NCBI GenBank assembly: GCA_934597345.1
Contig: CAKTRJ010000002.1
Location: 1-64,000 of the forward strand
Direction of reading: 5' to 3'
Source of the DNA: an uncultured Oscillospiraceae bacterium
GTDB lineage: Bacteria > Bacillota > Clostridia > Oscillospirales > Oscillospiraceae
Length of the DNA stretch: 64,000 bases
Below, piece after piece: positions 22,868-31,654 of the stretch. Positions within the stretch are counted from its first letter, which is position 1. Each line of letters begins with the position of its first letter. A program made the position numbers and the translations under genes. The notes under the pieces are model-generated. The model saw nothing but the letters and a program-made list of their open reading frames with translations. It was not told where the DNA came from and did no database searches.

Positions 22868-23530
22868 ATGACATGGGGCGATGTAAAGCTGATCGCCTTG
22901 CAAACCATGTTCTCCAATGAGGGCGCGGTCATCACGGTGGACGACATCAATCAGGAGTACATCAACGCCATGCCCGGCAAGGCCAACGAGGCCATGCAGC
23001 AGATCTCGGCGGTGGGACGGCCCATTTTGAAGGAATGGCACATCAAGATCGCCGACGGCGCGGCTGAGACGGAAACGGACGCAATGCTGACGCTGCCGGC
23101 GGCGGAAAAGCGCTACAAGATCAGCCTGCGCCACTATCAGCCGCGGTTCCGGTGCATCGACCGGGGGCAGGTGATGCTGGATGACGGCGACATCTACGAC
23201 GTGGCGGAGGACTGGAGCCTTGAGGGGGACGACGTGCTGGTGATCCCCGGCAATGTGGAAGGGGAGTACACCGTGTGGTACAGGGCCTATCCCCAGACCA
23301 TCACCGCCCAGACGCCGGACGAGGAGGCCATCGACATGCCGCCCGACGCGGCGGCGCTGATCCCCCTGTATATCGCGGCGGAGCTCTATAAGGAGGACGA
23401 GCTGGCCATGGCTACGGTGCTGCGCAACGAGTATGAGGACGGTTTGCAGAAGCTTCAGGCGGCGTGGCAGGCCGGGACCATGAGCATGCGGGCGGAGGGC
23501 GTCCGCAACACGACAGGGTGGTGGCGCTGA
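22868..23530 (+). CDS. Head-tail connector / adaptor
   Basis: 220 residues, beginning MTWGDVKLIALQTMFSNEG, helical early and beta-rich later (YTVWYRAYPQTI), position and size fit a P22 gp4-like adaptor. Overlaps the next start by one base (TGATG). Confidence 0.65.
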   Translation: MTWGDVKLIALQTMFSNEGAVITVDDINQEYINAMPGKANEAMQQISAVGRPILKEWHIKIADGAAETETDAMLTLPAAEKRYKISLRHYQPRFRCIDRGQVMLDDGDIYDVAEDWSLEGDDVLVIPGNVEGEYTVWYRAYPQTITAQTPDEEAIDMPPDAAALIPLYIAAELYKEDELAMATVLRNEYEDGLQKLQAAWQAGTMSMRAEGVRNTTGWWR

Positions 23531-25410
23531 TGGCACAATTCAACGTACCCAGCGAGAGCCAGCGCTTCAGTGCGGTGGTGGAGACCTTCCGGGGCGTGGA
23601 TCTGAACAACTCGCCGTCCAATGTGGACAAGTCCCGCTCCCCGGCGGCACCCAACATGATACGGGATCAGGTGGGAAAGGTGCGCAAGCGGATGGGCTAC
23701 ACCACCAAGGTGACCGCTCCGGAGGGAGCGGCCATCCATGGCGTACATCACCTGCTGGGCGAGACGCTGATCCACGCGGGCAGCAAGCTCTATAAGCTGG
23801 TGAAGGCCGCGGACGGGGCATGGAGCCTGACGGAGATCGGGGCCATGGCCAACGCCAGCAGCCGGGGCTTTGTGTTTGATGAAAAGCTCTATCTGCTGGA
23901 TGGCGCCACCTATCAGGTATATGACGGCGAAACGCTGTCGGCGGTGGCGGACAATGCCACGGTGCCCACCATCATTATCTCCCGGCGGCCCAACGGCGGC
24001 GGGCAGGTATATGAGGGGCTGAATCTGCTGGGCAAGAAGTGGACGGAGAGTTTCCTCGGCACAGCCACGGACAAGACCTATCAGCTGACCACCAAGGAGC
24101 TGAGCGACGAGACCGTGACGGCCAAGGTGCTGAGCGCGGACGGCAGCTGGGTGGACAAGGTGGAGAACACCGATTTCACCGTGGACCGGACGAAGGGCAC
24201 CGTCACCTTCAACACCGCGCCGGGGGAAAGCCCGGTGACAGGTCAGGACAATGTGCAGATCACCGCCAGCAAGGAGCGGGAGGGGTATCTGGACACCATC
24301 AACAAATGCACCATCGCGGCGGTCTACGGCGTGGGCGGCAGCACCGACCGGGTATTCCTCAGCGGCAACGGCGAGAAGCCGGGAATCGACTGGTACAGCA
24401 ACTTCGAGGATCCCGCGTTCTTCCCCGACACCAACTATACTAAGCTGGTGCGGGACGGCGGCGAGGTGGTGGGCTATACGGTGCTGAGCAACACGCTGGC
24501 AGCCTTTATCAACGGAGCCAGCGACGAGCGGAATGTGGTGGTGCGGGGCGGCACGCTGGACGAGGACGGCGACGCATTGTTCCGCATCAGCAACACCATG
24601 ATCGGACAGGACGCGGTGGCCCCGGATACCTTCTGCCGCACCGACAAGGAGCCGCTTTTCCTGACGGACCGGGGCGTATACGCCATCACGGCGGAGGAGC
24701 TCACCGGAGAGAAGTACAGCCAGGAGCGCAGCTACTACATCGGCAGCGCCCTGCGTGCCGCGGCAGGGAAGAAGGACGCATGCGCCTGCATCTACGGCGA
24801 TTTCTATGTCGTGGCGCTGGGCGGCACCCTGTATCTGATGGACCTGCAGCAAAAGACGTATGAGCGCAACAGCCCCTACAGCAGCTTCCAATATGAGTGC
24901 TACTACTGGCCGGGCATCCCGGCCACGGCGCTGTTTCTGGACGGGGACGCCCTGTGCTTCGGCACGGCGGAGGGGAAGCTGTGCCGCTTTGCCGACAATG
25001 TGGACAACGTGACCAGCTACAACGATGACGGGGCGGCCATCGACGCCTACTGGGAGACCAGCGACTTTGACGGGAAGATCTTCTTCCACGTCAAGACCTT
25101 TACCGGCATTGCGGTGCGGCTGGCGGCGGCCACCAACACCGGCGTGGAGGTCTATGCCCAGGTGCGGGGCATCTGGAAAAAGGTGTTTTCCAGCGGGGCG
25201 AAGGCCCGGTATTTCGACTGGAACTATATCGACTTCAGCAAATTCACGTTTTCCGCCGACCGGACGCCCCGCACCCTGTTCGGCAAGATCAAGATCAAAA
25301 AGGCCGACAAGGTGCGCTTCCGCTTGCAGAACAATGTGCTGAACGAGCCCTTCGGCCTGTACGCCTTCGGCTTGCAGTTCAAGGAGCCGGGCGGCAACTA
25401 CAAGAGATAG
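23530..25410 (+). CDS. Neck/tail-needle-hub structural protein
   Basis: 626 residues, beta-rich with repeated short Gly-Asp turns, beginning with a FRGVDLNNSPSNVDKSRSP-type block and VRKRMGYTT. The pattern suggests a beta-propeller-like stabilisation protein as P22 gp10. Its place between connector and fibre supports this. ATG 23530 is preferred to the upstream ATG that overlaps the connector gene. Confidence 0.6.
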   Translation: MAQFNVPSESQRFSAVVETFRGVDLNNSPSNVDKSRSPAAPNMIRDQVGKVRKRMGYTTKVTAPEGAAIHGVHHLLGETLIHAGSKLYKLVKAADGAWSLTEIGAMANASSRGFVFDEKLYLLDGATYQVYDGETLSAVADNATVPTIIISRRPNGGGQVYEGLNLLGKKWTESFLGTATDKTYQLTTKELSDETVTAKVLSADGSWVDKVENTDFTVDRTKGTVTFNTAPGESPVTGQDNVQITASKEREGYLDTINKCTIAAVYGVGGSTDRVFLSGNGEKPGIDWYSNFEDPAFFPDTNYTKLVRDGGEVVGYTVLSNTLAAFINGASDERNVVVRGGTLDEDGDALFRISNTMIGQDAVAPDTFCRTDKEPLFLTDRGVYAITAEELTGEKYSQERSYYIGSALRAAAGKKDACACIYGDFYVVALGGTLYLMDLQQKTYERNSPYSSFQYECYYWPGIPATALFLDGDALCFGTAEGKLCRFADNVDNVTSYNDDGAAIDAYWETSDFDGKIFFHVKTFTGIAVRLAAATNTGVEVYAQVRGIWKKVFSSGAKARYFDWNYIDFSKFTFSADRTPRTLFGKIKIKKADKVRFRLQNNVLNEPFGLYAFGLQFKEPGGNYKR

Positions 25411-25425
25411 CGAGGTGAGGGAGCT

Positions 25426-27381
25426 ATGGCAATTGCAGATTTCAAGCTGAAGGACAGCGACATTGCGGCCAAGGGTGTGGTGGCCGCGCCCACGGTGCTG
25501 AACGGCTCGCCGGAGGAGAACAAGAAGATATTCGACCGGCTGGTGCGGGAGGTATTCAAGGGAGATTTCAACAGCCTGATCGACGCGCTGACCGCCGCCA
25601 CCGGCGCGGGAGAGATCGGCGCGGCGGTGGAAGGGCTGACCGGTGCCACGGTGCAGGCCGTTCTGAACGCCGTGAAGGCCGGTCTGGACGGCAAGGTGGC
25701 GGATGCCGACTTCTCGGCGGCGCTGGCGCTGAAAAGCGACAAGACGGTGACCAACAACCACATCAAGGCGGTGGAGCTGGACAGCGACACCGGCGTATTC
25801 ACCTTCACCCGAGAGAACGGGACGAAGATCACCATCGACACGGCGCTGGAAAAAGTGGCGGTGAACTTCGATTATGACGCCGAGACCCAGAGCCTGGTGC
25901 TGACGCTGGCCGACGGCAGCACGGAGACGGTGAGCCTGGCGGCATTTATCACCACCACGGAGTTTGACGACAGCACCACGCTGGAATGGAGCGTATCGGC
26001 AGACGGCAGCCGGGTATCGGCCATCATCAAAAACGGCTGCATCACGGACAGTATGCTGTCCAGCACCCTGAAAACCATGCTGCAGGGCTATGTACAGGCG
26101 GCGGCAGACAGCGCTACCGCCGCCGCTGCCAGCGAAGCCTCGGCCCTGAGCTACAAGAACGCGGCGGCATCCAGCGCGGCGGCAGCGGCACGGGACGCCC
26201 AGACCGCCGCGGCCAGCGCCGCCGCCTCGGCGCTCAGCGAGGAAAACGCCGCCGGCAGCGCCACGGATGCCGCCGACAGCGCCGCCGACAGCGCCGCCGC
26301 AGCGAGGCGCAGCGCGTCCACAGCGAAAACGGACGCGGACCGGGCGGAGGCAGTCAGCTCCCATCCGCCGCGGATCAGCAGCGACTATTACTGGGAGCTG
26401 TGGGACGTGAACCAGGAGAAATACGTCAAGACCACCTACACGGCCAAGGGCGCGAAAGGCGACACCGGCGACCAGGGCGCCACAGGTCCGGAGGGGCCGA
26501 AGGGCGACAAGGGCGATACCGGAGCGCAGGGCCCCAAGGGCGACAAGGGCGAGGACGGCGGCAGCTATACGGTGCTGGGCATTTATCCCACGCTGGCGGC
26601 GCTGCGTACCGCACATCCCACCGGTCAGGCGGGACAGGCGTGGTTCGTGGGCACGGCGGAGAGCAACACCGTGTACCAATGGGACGTGGACAAGGCGGCG
26701 TGGACGGATGTGGGTGCACTGAAAGGCCCCAAAGGGGATACCGGAGAGCCGGGCGCAAAGGGCGATACGGGCGCCGCAGGTCCGCAGGGTGAGACCGGGC
26801 CGCAGGGTCCGAAAGGAGACACCGGCCCGGAGGGACTGCAGGGCCCCAAGGGTGAAACTGGTGCGCAAGGCCCGCAGGGTGAGCCGGGAGAGAAGGGCGA
26901 CACCGGAGCGCAAGGCCCCAAGGGAGACCCCGGCGCACAGGGCGAACAGGGCCCGCAGGGAGAACCGGGCGCGAAGGGTGACACCGGCGACACCGGCCCC
27001 AAGGGTGCGGACGGCAAGAGCGCCTACGCCTCGGCGCAGGACGGCGGCTTCACCGGCACGGAGGCGGCCTTCAACGCGGCACTGGCGGACGTGGAGAACA
27101 AGGCCGACAAGTCCACCGATACCACGGCCACGCTGCTGGCCTCCGGCTGGACGGGCGACAGCGCACCTTACAGCTATACACTGGCCGTGGCCGGTGTGAC
27201 GGCGGACAGCAATCAGGAGCTGCTGCCTGCGCTGGGCATCACCACGGAGCAGCTGGCGGCCCTTCAGGCAGCCAATATTCAGGATGACGGTCAGGCGGCC
27301 GGTTCCATCACACTGAAAGCCTTTGGAGAGGACAAGCCCACCATCGACCTGCCTATCCGGATCATACTGAGAGGGGATTAA
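25426..27381 (+). CDS. Tail fibre with collagen-like repeats
   Basis: 651 residues. An N-terminal virion-attachment region (1-200), an Ala/Ser-rich coiled section (225-310), Gly-X-Y collagen-like triplets at about 343-379 and 434-531 (such as [16 protein letters not shown]), an interposed compact domain (380-433) and a C-terminal domain (about 560-651). Such fibres trimerise and bind the host surface. GAGGTGAGGG upstream. Confidence 0.85.
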   Translation: MAIADFKLKDSDIAAKGVVAAPTVLNGSPEENKKIFDRLVREVFKGDFNSLIDALTAATGAGEIGAAVEGLTGATVQAVLNAVKAGLDGKVADADFSAALALKSDKTVTNNHIKAVELDSDTGVFTFTRENGTKITIDTALEKVAVNFDYDAETQSLVLTLADGSTETVSLAAFITTTEFDDSTTLEWSVSADGSRVSAIIKNGCITDSMLSSTLKTMLQGYVQAAADSATAAAASEASALSYKNAAASSAAAAARDAQTAAASAAASALSEENAAGSATDAADSAADSAAAARRSASTAKTDADRAEAVSSHPPRISSDYYWELWDVNQEKYVKTTYTAKGAKGDTGDQGATGPEGPKGDKGDTGAQGPKGDKGEDGGSYTVLGIYPTLAALRTAHPTGQAGQAWFVGTAESNTVYQWDVDKAAWTDVGALKGPKGDTGEPGAKGDTGAAGPQGETGPQGPKGDTGPEGLQGPKGETGAQGPQGEPGEKGDTGAQGPKGDPGAQGEQGPQGEPGAKGDTGDTGPKGADGKSAYASAQDGGFTGTEAAFNAALADVENKADKSTDTTATLLASGWTGDSAPYSYTLAVAGVTADSNQELLPALGITTEQLAALQAANIQDDGQAAGSITLKAFGEDKPTIDLPIRIILRGD

Positions 27382-27384
27382 AAA

Positions 27385-28052
27385 ATGGCAAATATTGTAA
27401 AATTCGGGGGGGGGGTGGCACCTCTAAGCCCCCAGTGGCGGTGATCGTCGTCACTGCGCCCACCGGCTCCGCTGTGACGGCGGTTTGCGGCAGTAAGAGC
27501 TACACCGCAGTAGAGCATGACGGACGCTGGGGCATCTATGTGGACGCCCTGGGGACGTACACCGTGACGGCCACGCGAGGTACCGACAGCGACACCGCCA
27601 CGGTGGAGGTGACGCAGGAGGGCGGCGTGTACAGTGTGACGCTGCGTTATAACTTCACGGTGACGATCACGGGCGATGGCCGGTGGAATAGCACGTCTAT
27701 CAAGGCATATGTCACGATTGGCGGCACGCAATATTATCAGGCGACCACCCTACAAGTTGGTAAAGATACGCCCATCGTGCTGAGTGTCCTTGGCGAAACG
27801 GGACGCAGCGGCACAGTTACCGTAAATGGCGTCACGGTTCTGACAACCAACGCGTCTTGGCCCGGACAATCATATACGATCACGCCGAACGCAGATACAA
27901 CCATAACGCTGAGGGCGATGACGTCTGCGACAGGCTACATTACCGCGGCTTATTCCGCGACAGCCACGCAGGCTTTGCAGATCGAAAACGCCGGGTTGAA
28001 AGCGGCGCTGCACACATTAAGCGTGGACACCGGGGAGGTGGACACCATGTAA
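27385..28052 (+). pseudogene. Tail protein gene out of frame at a poly-G tract (likely phase-variable)
   Basis: ATG 27385 reads MANIVKF then Gly codons and hits TGA at 27442-27444 with the present ten G. With 11 or 8 G the frame continues as Gly-rich linker, TSKPPVAVIVVTAPTGSAV and on to the stop at 28050-28052, giving about 222 residues. That product has a carboxypeptidase-like/Ig-like N-terminal beta domain, then more beta sequence. The shared MANI start and Gly tract link it to the gene at 28065. Either slipped-strand phase variation or a homopolymer sequencing error. Confidence 0.75.
27406..27415 (+). repeat. Poly-G(10) tract
   Basis: Ten G in a row, 21 bases after the A of the start codon; the only such run noticed in the prophage. 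Confidence 0.9.
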
Positions 28053-28064
28053 AAGGAGGAGACT

Positions 28065-28844
28065 ATGGCAAATATTATGAGGCTGGGCGGCGGGGCCGCC
28101 GCCAGCGGCGGCGGCGACCATGTGCCCGTTCTGGGGGAAGATTTTACATACACGGGCAGCTGCGAAGTCATTGACGACAGCGACGAGGTATCCGGCGTAC
28201 AGTGGCGGATCAAGTTCTACACCAGCGGCACACTGGTGTTTGCTAAGAAACAGACGGTGGATCTGTTCTTGGTGGGGGGCGGAGGAAATGGTGGAGCTTA
28301 CTCTGCCCCGTCCTCTGGAGGCGGTGGCGGCGGCGGTGGATACACCGACACTTTCAAGCAGTTGACGATTGAAGCCCAGCAAAGCTATTCGATTGTCGTC
28401 GGTGGCTCTGCTGGAGCGTCTAGTGCGCTTGGGCAAAGTGTGAATGGTGGAAATTCTGCCGCCATGAAGAATGCCGTTGGAGCCAATGGTGGTTCTGGTG
28501 GCGGCGGTGGTGGCGGTAATAATACTGGTGGCGGCAATGGCGGTTCCGATGGTTCCGATGGTGTTAATGGCTATGGTAATGGCGGTAAAGGCCAAGGTAC
28601 CACTACCCGCGAATTTGGTGAAACAGGTGGCACATTATATGCCGGTGGCGGCGGTGGAAGCGCGTATATGTCGTATCCAGCTGGCACAGGAGGCGGAGGC
28701 GGTGGAGGCTCTGGCGCTAATTACGGAGGTACTGCTACATCTGGTACCGCCAACACTGGCGGCGGGGGTGGCGGTATCCGTGACACCAAAAACAATGGCG
28801 CGGGCGGCTCCGGCATCGCCATCATCCGCAAGGCCAAGAATTAA
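28065..28844 (+). CDS. Glycine-rich tail tip / receptor-binding protein
   Basis: 259 residues. A short beta domain (about 20-75, DFTYTGSCEVIDDSDEVSGV) is followed by many Gly runs (GGGGNGG, GGGGGGGG, GGSGGGGGGG) ending in GIRDTKNNGAGGSGIAIIRK. This composition resembles polyglycine-sandwich adhesins such as gp38 of T-even phages. The more variable codon use of the Gly-rich part fits recombination of receptor-binding tips. AAAGGAGGAG upstream. Confidence 0.7.
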   Translation: MANIMRLGGGAAASGGGDHVPVLGEDFTYTGSCEVIDDSDEVSGVQWRIKFYTSGTLVFAKKQTVDLFLVGGGGNGGAYSAPSSGGGGGGGGYTDTFKQLTIEAQQSYSIVVGGSAGASSALGQSVNGGNSAAMKNAVGANGGSGGGGGGGNNTGGGNGGSDGSDGVNGYGNGGKGQGTTTREFGETGGTLYAGGGGGSAYMSYPAGTGGGGGGGSGANYGGTATSGTANTGGGGGGIRDTKNNGAGGSGIAIIRKAKN

Positions 28845-28856
28845 GGAGGTGGCGGC

Positions 28857-29102
28857 ATGAATTACGCACTGATTGAACATGGCATCGTGACCAACATCAT
28901 CTGGCTGAACGAGCGGAACGCGGCGGAATGGCCGGGCGCGGTACGGCTTGGTGAGCGGATGGTGGAGGTGGGGGACACCTACGACGGGGAGAAGTTCCGG
29001 CGGGACGGCACGGAGGTGCTGACGGCGGCGGAGGCGGCCCAGCAGGAAGCTGCGGCGTATGCTGCGGCGCTGATGACGCTGGGGGTGGAGGTAATGGAAT
29101 GA
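28857..29102 (+). CDS. Small tail-associated protein
   Basis: 81 residues: NYALIEHGIVTNIIWLNERN then VEVGDTYDGEKFRRDG, a pattern seen in small proteins that follow fibre genes. Stop overlaps the next start (ATGA). Confidence 0.6.
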   Translation: MNYALIEHGIVTNIIWLNERNAAEWPGAVRLGERMVEVGDTYDGEKFRRDGTEVLTAAEAAQQEAAAYAAALMTLGVEVME

Positions 29103-29524
29103 GAACAGACATTATGGAACAGGCGCAGGCGATCCGGGCGGCGACGCTGCGGGCGCTGGGCCACATCACAGAGGACAATGAGCGGTTGATGGTGAGCGTG
29201 CTGTACCCTAAATGGGCGGCAGGCAGCCACGCCGTGGGCGACATCTACACCGCCGAGGGGCAGGTGTGGGAGTGCCATCAGGCATACGACAACGCCGTGT
29301 ATCCGGACATCGTGCCGGGAAGCGCGGCATGGGGGACATTCAACCGGCCATTGCGCGGGACAAGCCCCGAGACGGCGCGGCCCTTCGTGGCCCCGACGGG
29401 CGCCCACGACATGTATAAGGCCGGGGAGTACATGACGCAGGAGGGGACGCTTTACCGGTGCCTGCAAGACACGGCGTTCAGTCCTGCGCAGTACGCGGCG
29501 GCGTGGGAGGTGGTCACAACATGA
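29099..29524 (+). CDS. Carbohydrate-binding tail protein (CBM5/12-like)
   Basis: 141 residues with two Trp/Tyr modules: SHAVGDIYTAEGQVWECHQA (about 43-62) and AGEYMTQEGTLYRCLQD (about 108-124) ending in AAAWEVV. These match the short aromatic binding domains of chitinases often found on phage baseplates. Probably contacts the cell wall. Confidence 0.7.
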   Translation: MRTDIMEQAQAIRAATLRALGHITEDNERLMVSVLYPKWAAGSHAVGDIYTAEGQVWECHQAYDNAVYPDIVPGSAAWGTFNRPLRGTSPETARPFVAPTGAHDMYKAGEYMTQEGTLYRCLQDTAFSPAQYAAAWEVVTT

Positions 29525-29781
29525 CGGAAGCCGTCATCGTGGCGCTGCTGGGGTTGGCGGGGACGCTGATCGGCAGCTATCTGGCCAACCGGAAAAGCAC
29601 CGCCCTGATCGCCTACCGGCTGGAGCAGCTGGAAGCGAAGGTCAGCAAGCACAACAATCTGGTGGAGCGCACCTACGCGCTGGAGGAGGCCGTTGCCCTG
29701 GCCGGGGAACGGCAGAAGGTAGCCAATCATCGTATCGACGATTTGGAACAGACAGTACACAACAACGGACAGGCCAACTAG
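29521..29781 (+). CDS. XhlA-like/holin-associated small membrane protein
   Basis: 86 residues: N-terminal TM helix (VIVALLGLAGTLIGSYLAN) then a coiled coil (LIAYRLEQLEAKVSKHNNLV). Fits the accessory holin (XhlA-type, inverted). Start at 29521 overlaps the previous stop. Confidence 0.6.
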   Translation: MTEAVIVALLGLAGTLIGSYLANRKSTALIAYRLEQLEAKVSKHNNLVERTYALEEAVALAGERQKVANHRIDDLEQTVHNNGQAN

Positions 29782-29800
29782 GCCGGAAAGGAAGAACATC

Positions 29801-30079
29801 ATGAACGAGACCATCAACACCATCGGCGTGGCCACTGTGGCCGCCATCATCGTGATCTGCTATCTGATGGGCATGATCGTGAAGGCAAGTCCCCTTCAGG
29901 ACAAGTGGATCCCCATCGTGTGCGGCGTGTGCGGCGGCGTCATCGGCGCACTGGCGCTGCTGTTCGGCATGCCGGAGTTCCCCGCACAGGACTATTTCAC
30001 CGCTGTGGCGGTGGGCATCATGTCCGGGCTGACGGCAACCGGCGTGAATCAGATCGGCAAACAGCTGGCAAAGGAATAA
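29801..30079 (+). CDS. Phage holin
   Basis: 92 residues with two to three TM helices (VATVAAIIVICYLMGMIV; GVCGGVIGALALLFGM; TAVAVGIMSGLTATG). Matches the phage holin families that permeabilise the membrane and release the endolysin. GGAAAGGAAG upstream. Confidence 0.8.
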   Translation: MNETINTIGVATVAAIIVICYLMGMIVKASPLQDKWIPIVCGVCGGVIGALALLFGMPEFPAQDYFTAVAVGIMSGLTATGVNQIGKQLAKE

Positions 30080-30157
30080 ACGTACATCAGCGCAGCCCCG
30101 GCCGCCCACATCGGGGGTCGGGGCCGCACGCTTACAAGGTGAAAGGAGACCGGAAAA

Positions 30158-31639
30158 ATGGCACTGAGCGCACAGCAAGTCAAAGACATGCAGAGCTGGT
30201 ACGGCACGAAGGCGGACGGCATCTGGGGCAAAAACTCCACCACGGCGGCAGGCGGCCGCGACGCAGGCAGCGCCTACAGCTTGTACGCAAGCAACAAGAA
30301 CCGGTACAGCAGCTACACGGACTATATGTCCTACGGCGGAGGCCGGAACACCGGCAGCTCCTCCGGCGGCAGCCAGAGCAGCAGCACGGGGATCAACGCG
30401 AACACCATCAAAGAGATGCAGAACTGGTACGGCACCACGGCGGATGGCATCTGGGGCAAGAACTCCACGGCGGCTGCCGGCGGTATGGGCGTCAACGACG
30501 CCTATAACCTGTGGAGCAACAGCAGGCGATACTATGGCAGCTACAGCGACTATCAGAAGCGCGGCAGCTCCGGCGGCAGCCAGAGCAGTAGCACCGGCAG
30601 CTGGGGAAGCACAGGCGGCAGTTCCGGCGGCTACACCGGCAGCGGCTACAACAACGGCGGACTGACGGACGCCCAGATCAAGGAGATGCAGAACTACTAC
30701 GGCACCACGGCAGACGGCAAGTGGGGGCAGAACTCCTCCGCCGCGGCCGGCGGCCTGAACGCGGCGGACGCCTGGAACCGCTATCAGAGCAGCCTGACCA
30801 CGCCGGACACCGGCGGCTATGACACCGGATACGACACCGGCTATGACTACTCCGGCTCCATGAGCTACAGCGACTACTTGCGGCGGGTGGGCGGCGACGA
30901 CTATCAGGCGGCGGTACAGAAGGCCATCGAGGCACAGGTACAGGCGGCCACCGACCAGTACAACAGCCAGATCGAGAACGCGGGCAAGGACTATGAGGAG
31001 AACGCCCGGCGGGCCTACATCAACAAAATGATGAGCCAGCGGAACATGGACCAGGAGCTGGCAGCCAACGGCGTCTATGGCGGCATGGCGGACAGCCAGC
31101 GGATCGCCAGCGAGACCAACTATGAGAACGACCTGACGGACCTGACCAATCAGTATCAGGCCACCATCGGCCAGCTGCAGCAGGCCATCACCAGCGCACA
31201 GCTGGCGGGCGACGCTCAGGCGGCGGAGGCCATGGCCAACTATCTGAGCCAGGTACAGGCCCAGTACGCCAGCTATTTGCAGAACGAGCGCAGCATCCAG
31301 GCGGAGATCGATATGTTCAACCGCCAGCTGGCCGCCCAGCAGGCGCAGGAGGCGCGGGCGGCGGCCTATTCCTCCGGCGGAAGCGGGTACAGCGGAGGCT
31401 ACTCCGGCGGCGGGAGCGGCTATGATGCAGAGGTTGCCGCGCTGCAGCAGGAACTGAATGCCAGAGGGGCCAATCTGACTGTGGACGGCATAATGGGGCC
31501 GAAAACGCAGGCCGCTTATGATCAGCTTATGGGCACAGGGGCAAACAATCCGACGCGCAGCCTGTCAAGCGGCCGCACGTGGTACGTTCCGGATGTTGGC
31601 ACCGCAGCCGGACGGGCGGCACTGAGACAGATGCGATAA
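30158..31639 (+). CDS. Internal virion / ejection-type protein with repeats
   Basis: 493 residues. Three N-terminal repeats of about 80-90 residues share KEMQNWYGTTADGIWGKNS and AAGG (at about 6-35, 84-113, 170-199), separated by Ser/Gly/Tyr linkers. They look like degenerate peptidoglycan-binding-domain-1 units. A helical middle (about 255-400) is Gln/Ala-rich, and a complete PG-binding unit (ALQQELNARGANLTVDGIMG) lies at the end. Likely ejected to reach the peptidoglycan. GAAAGGAG upstream. Confidence 0.6.
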   Translation: MALSAQQVKDMQSWYGTKADGIWGKNSTTAAGGRDAGSAYSLYASNKNRYSSYTDYMSYGGGRNTGSSSGGSQSSSTGINANTIKEMQNWYGTTADGIWGKNSTAAAGGMGVNDAYNLWSNSRRYYGSYSDYQKRGSSGGSQSSSTGSWGSTGGSSGGYTGSGYNNGGLTDAQIKEMQNYYGTTADGKWGQNSSAAAGGLNAADAWNRYQSSLTTPDTGGYDTGYDTGYDYSGSMSYSDYLRRVGGDDYQAAVQKAIEAQVQAATDQYNSQIENAGKDYEENARRAYINKMMSQRNMDQELAANGVYGGMADSQRIASETNYENDLTDLTNQYQATIGQLQQAITSAQLAGDAQAAEAMANYLSQVQAQYASYLQNERSIQAEIDMFNRQLAAQQAQEARAAAYSSGGSGYSGGYSGGGSGYDAEVAALQQELNARGANLTVDGIMGPKTQAAYDQLMGTGANNPTRSLSSGRTWYVPDVGTAAGRAALRQMR

Positions 31640-31654
31640 AGACAGGAGGGTCTT

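Noticed and set aside
23455..26913. 1152-codon minus-strand frame
   Set aside because: Antisense of the neck protein and the collagen-like fibre; repeats of the fibre produce its apparent order.
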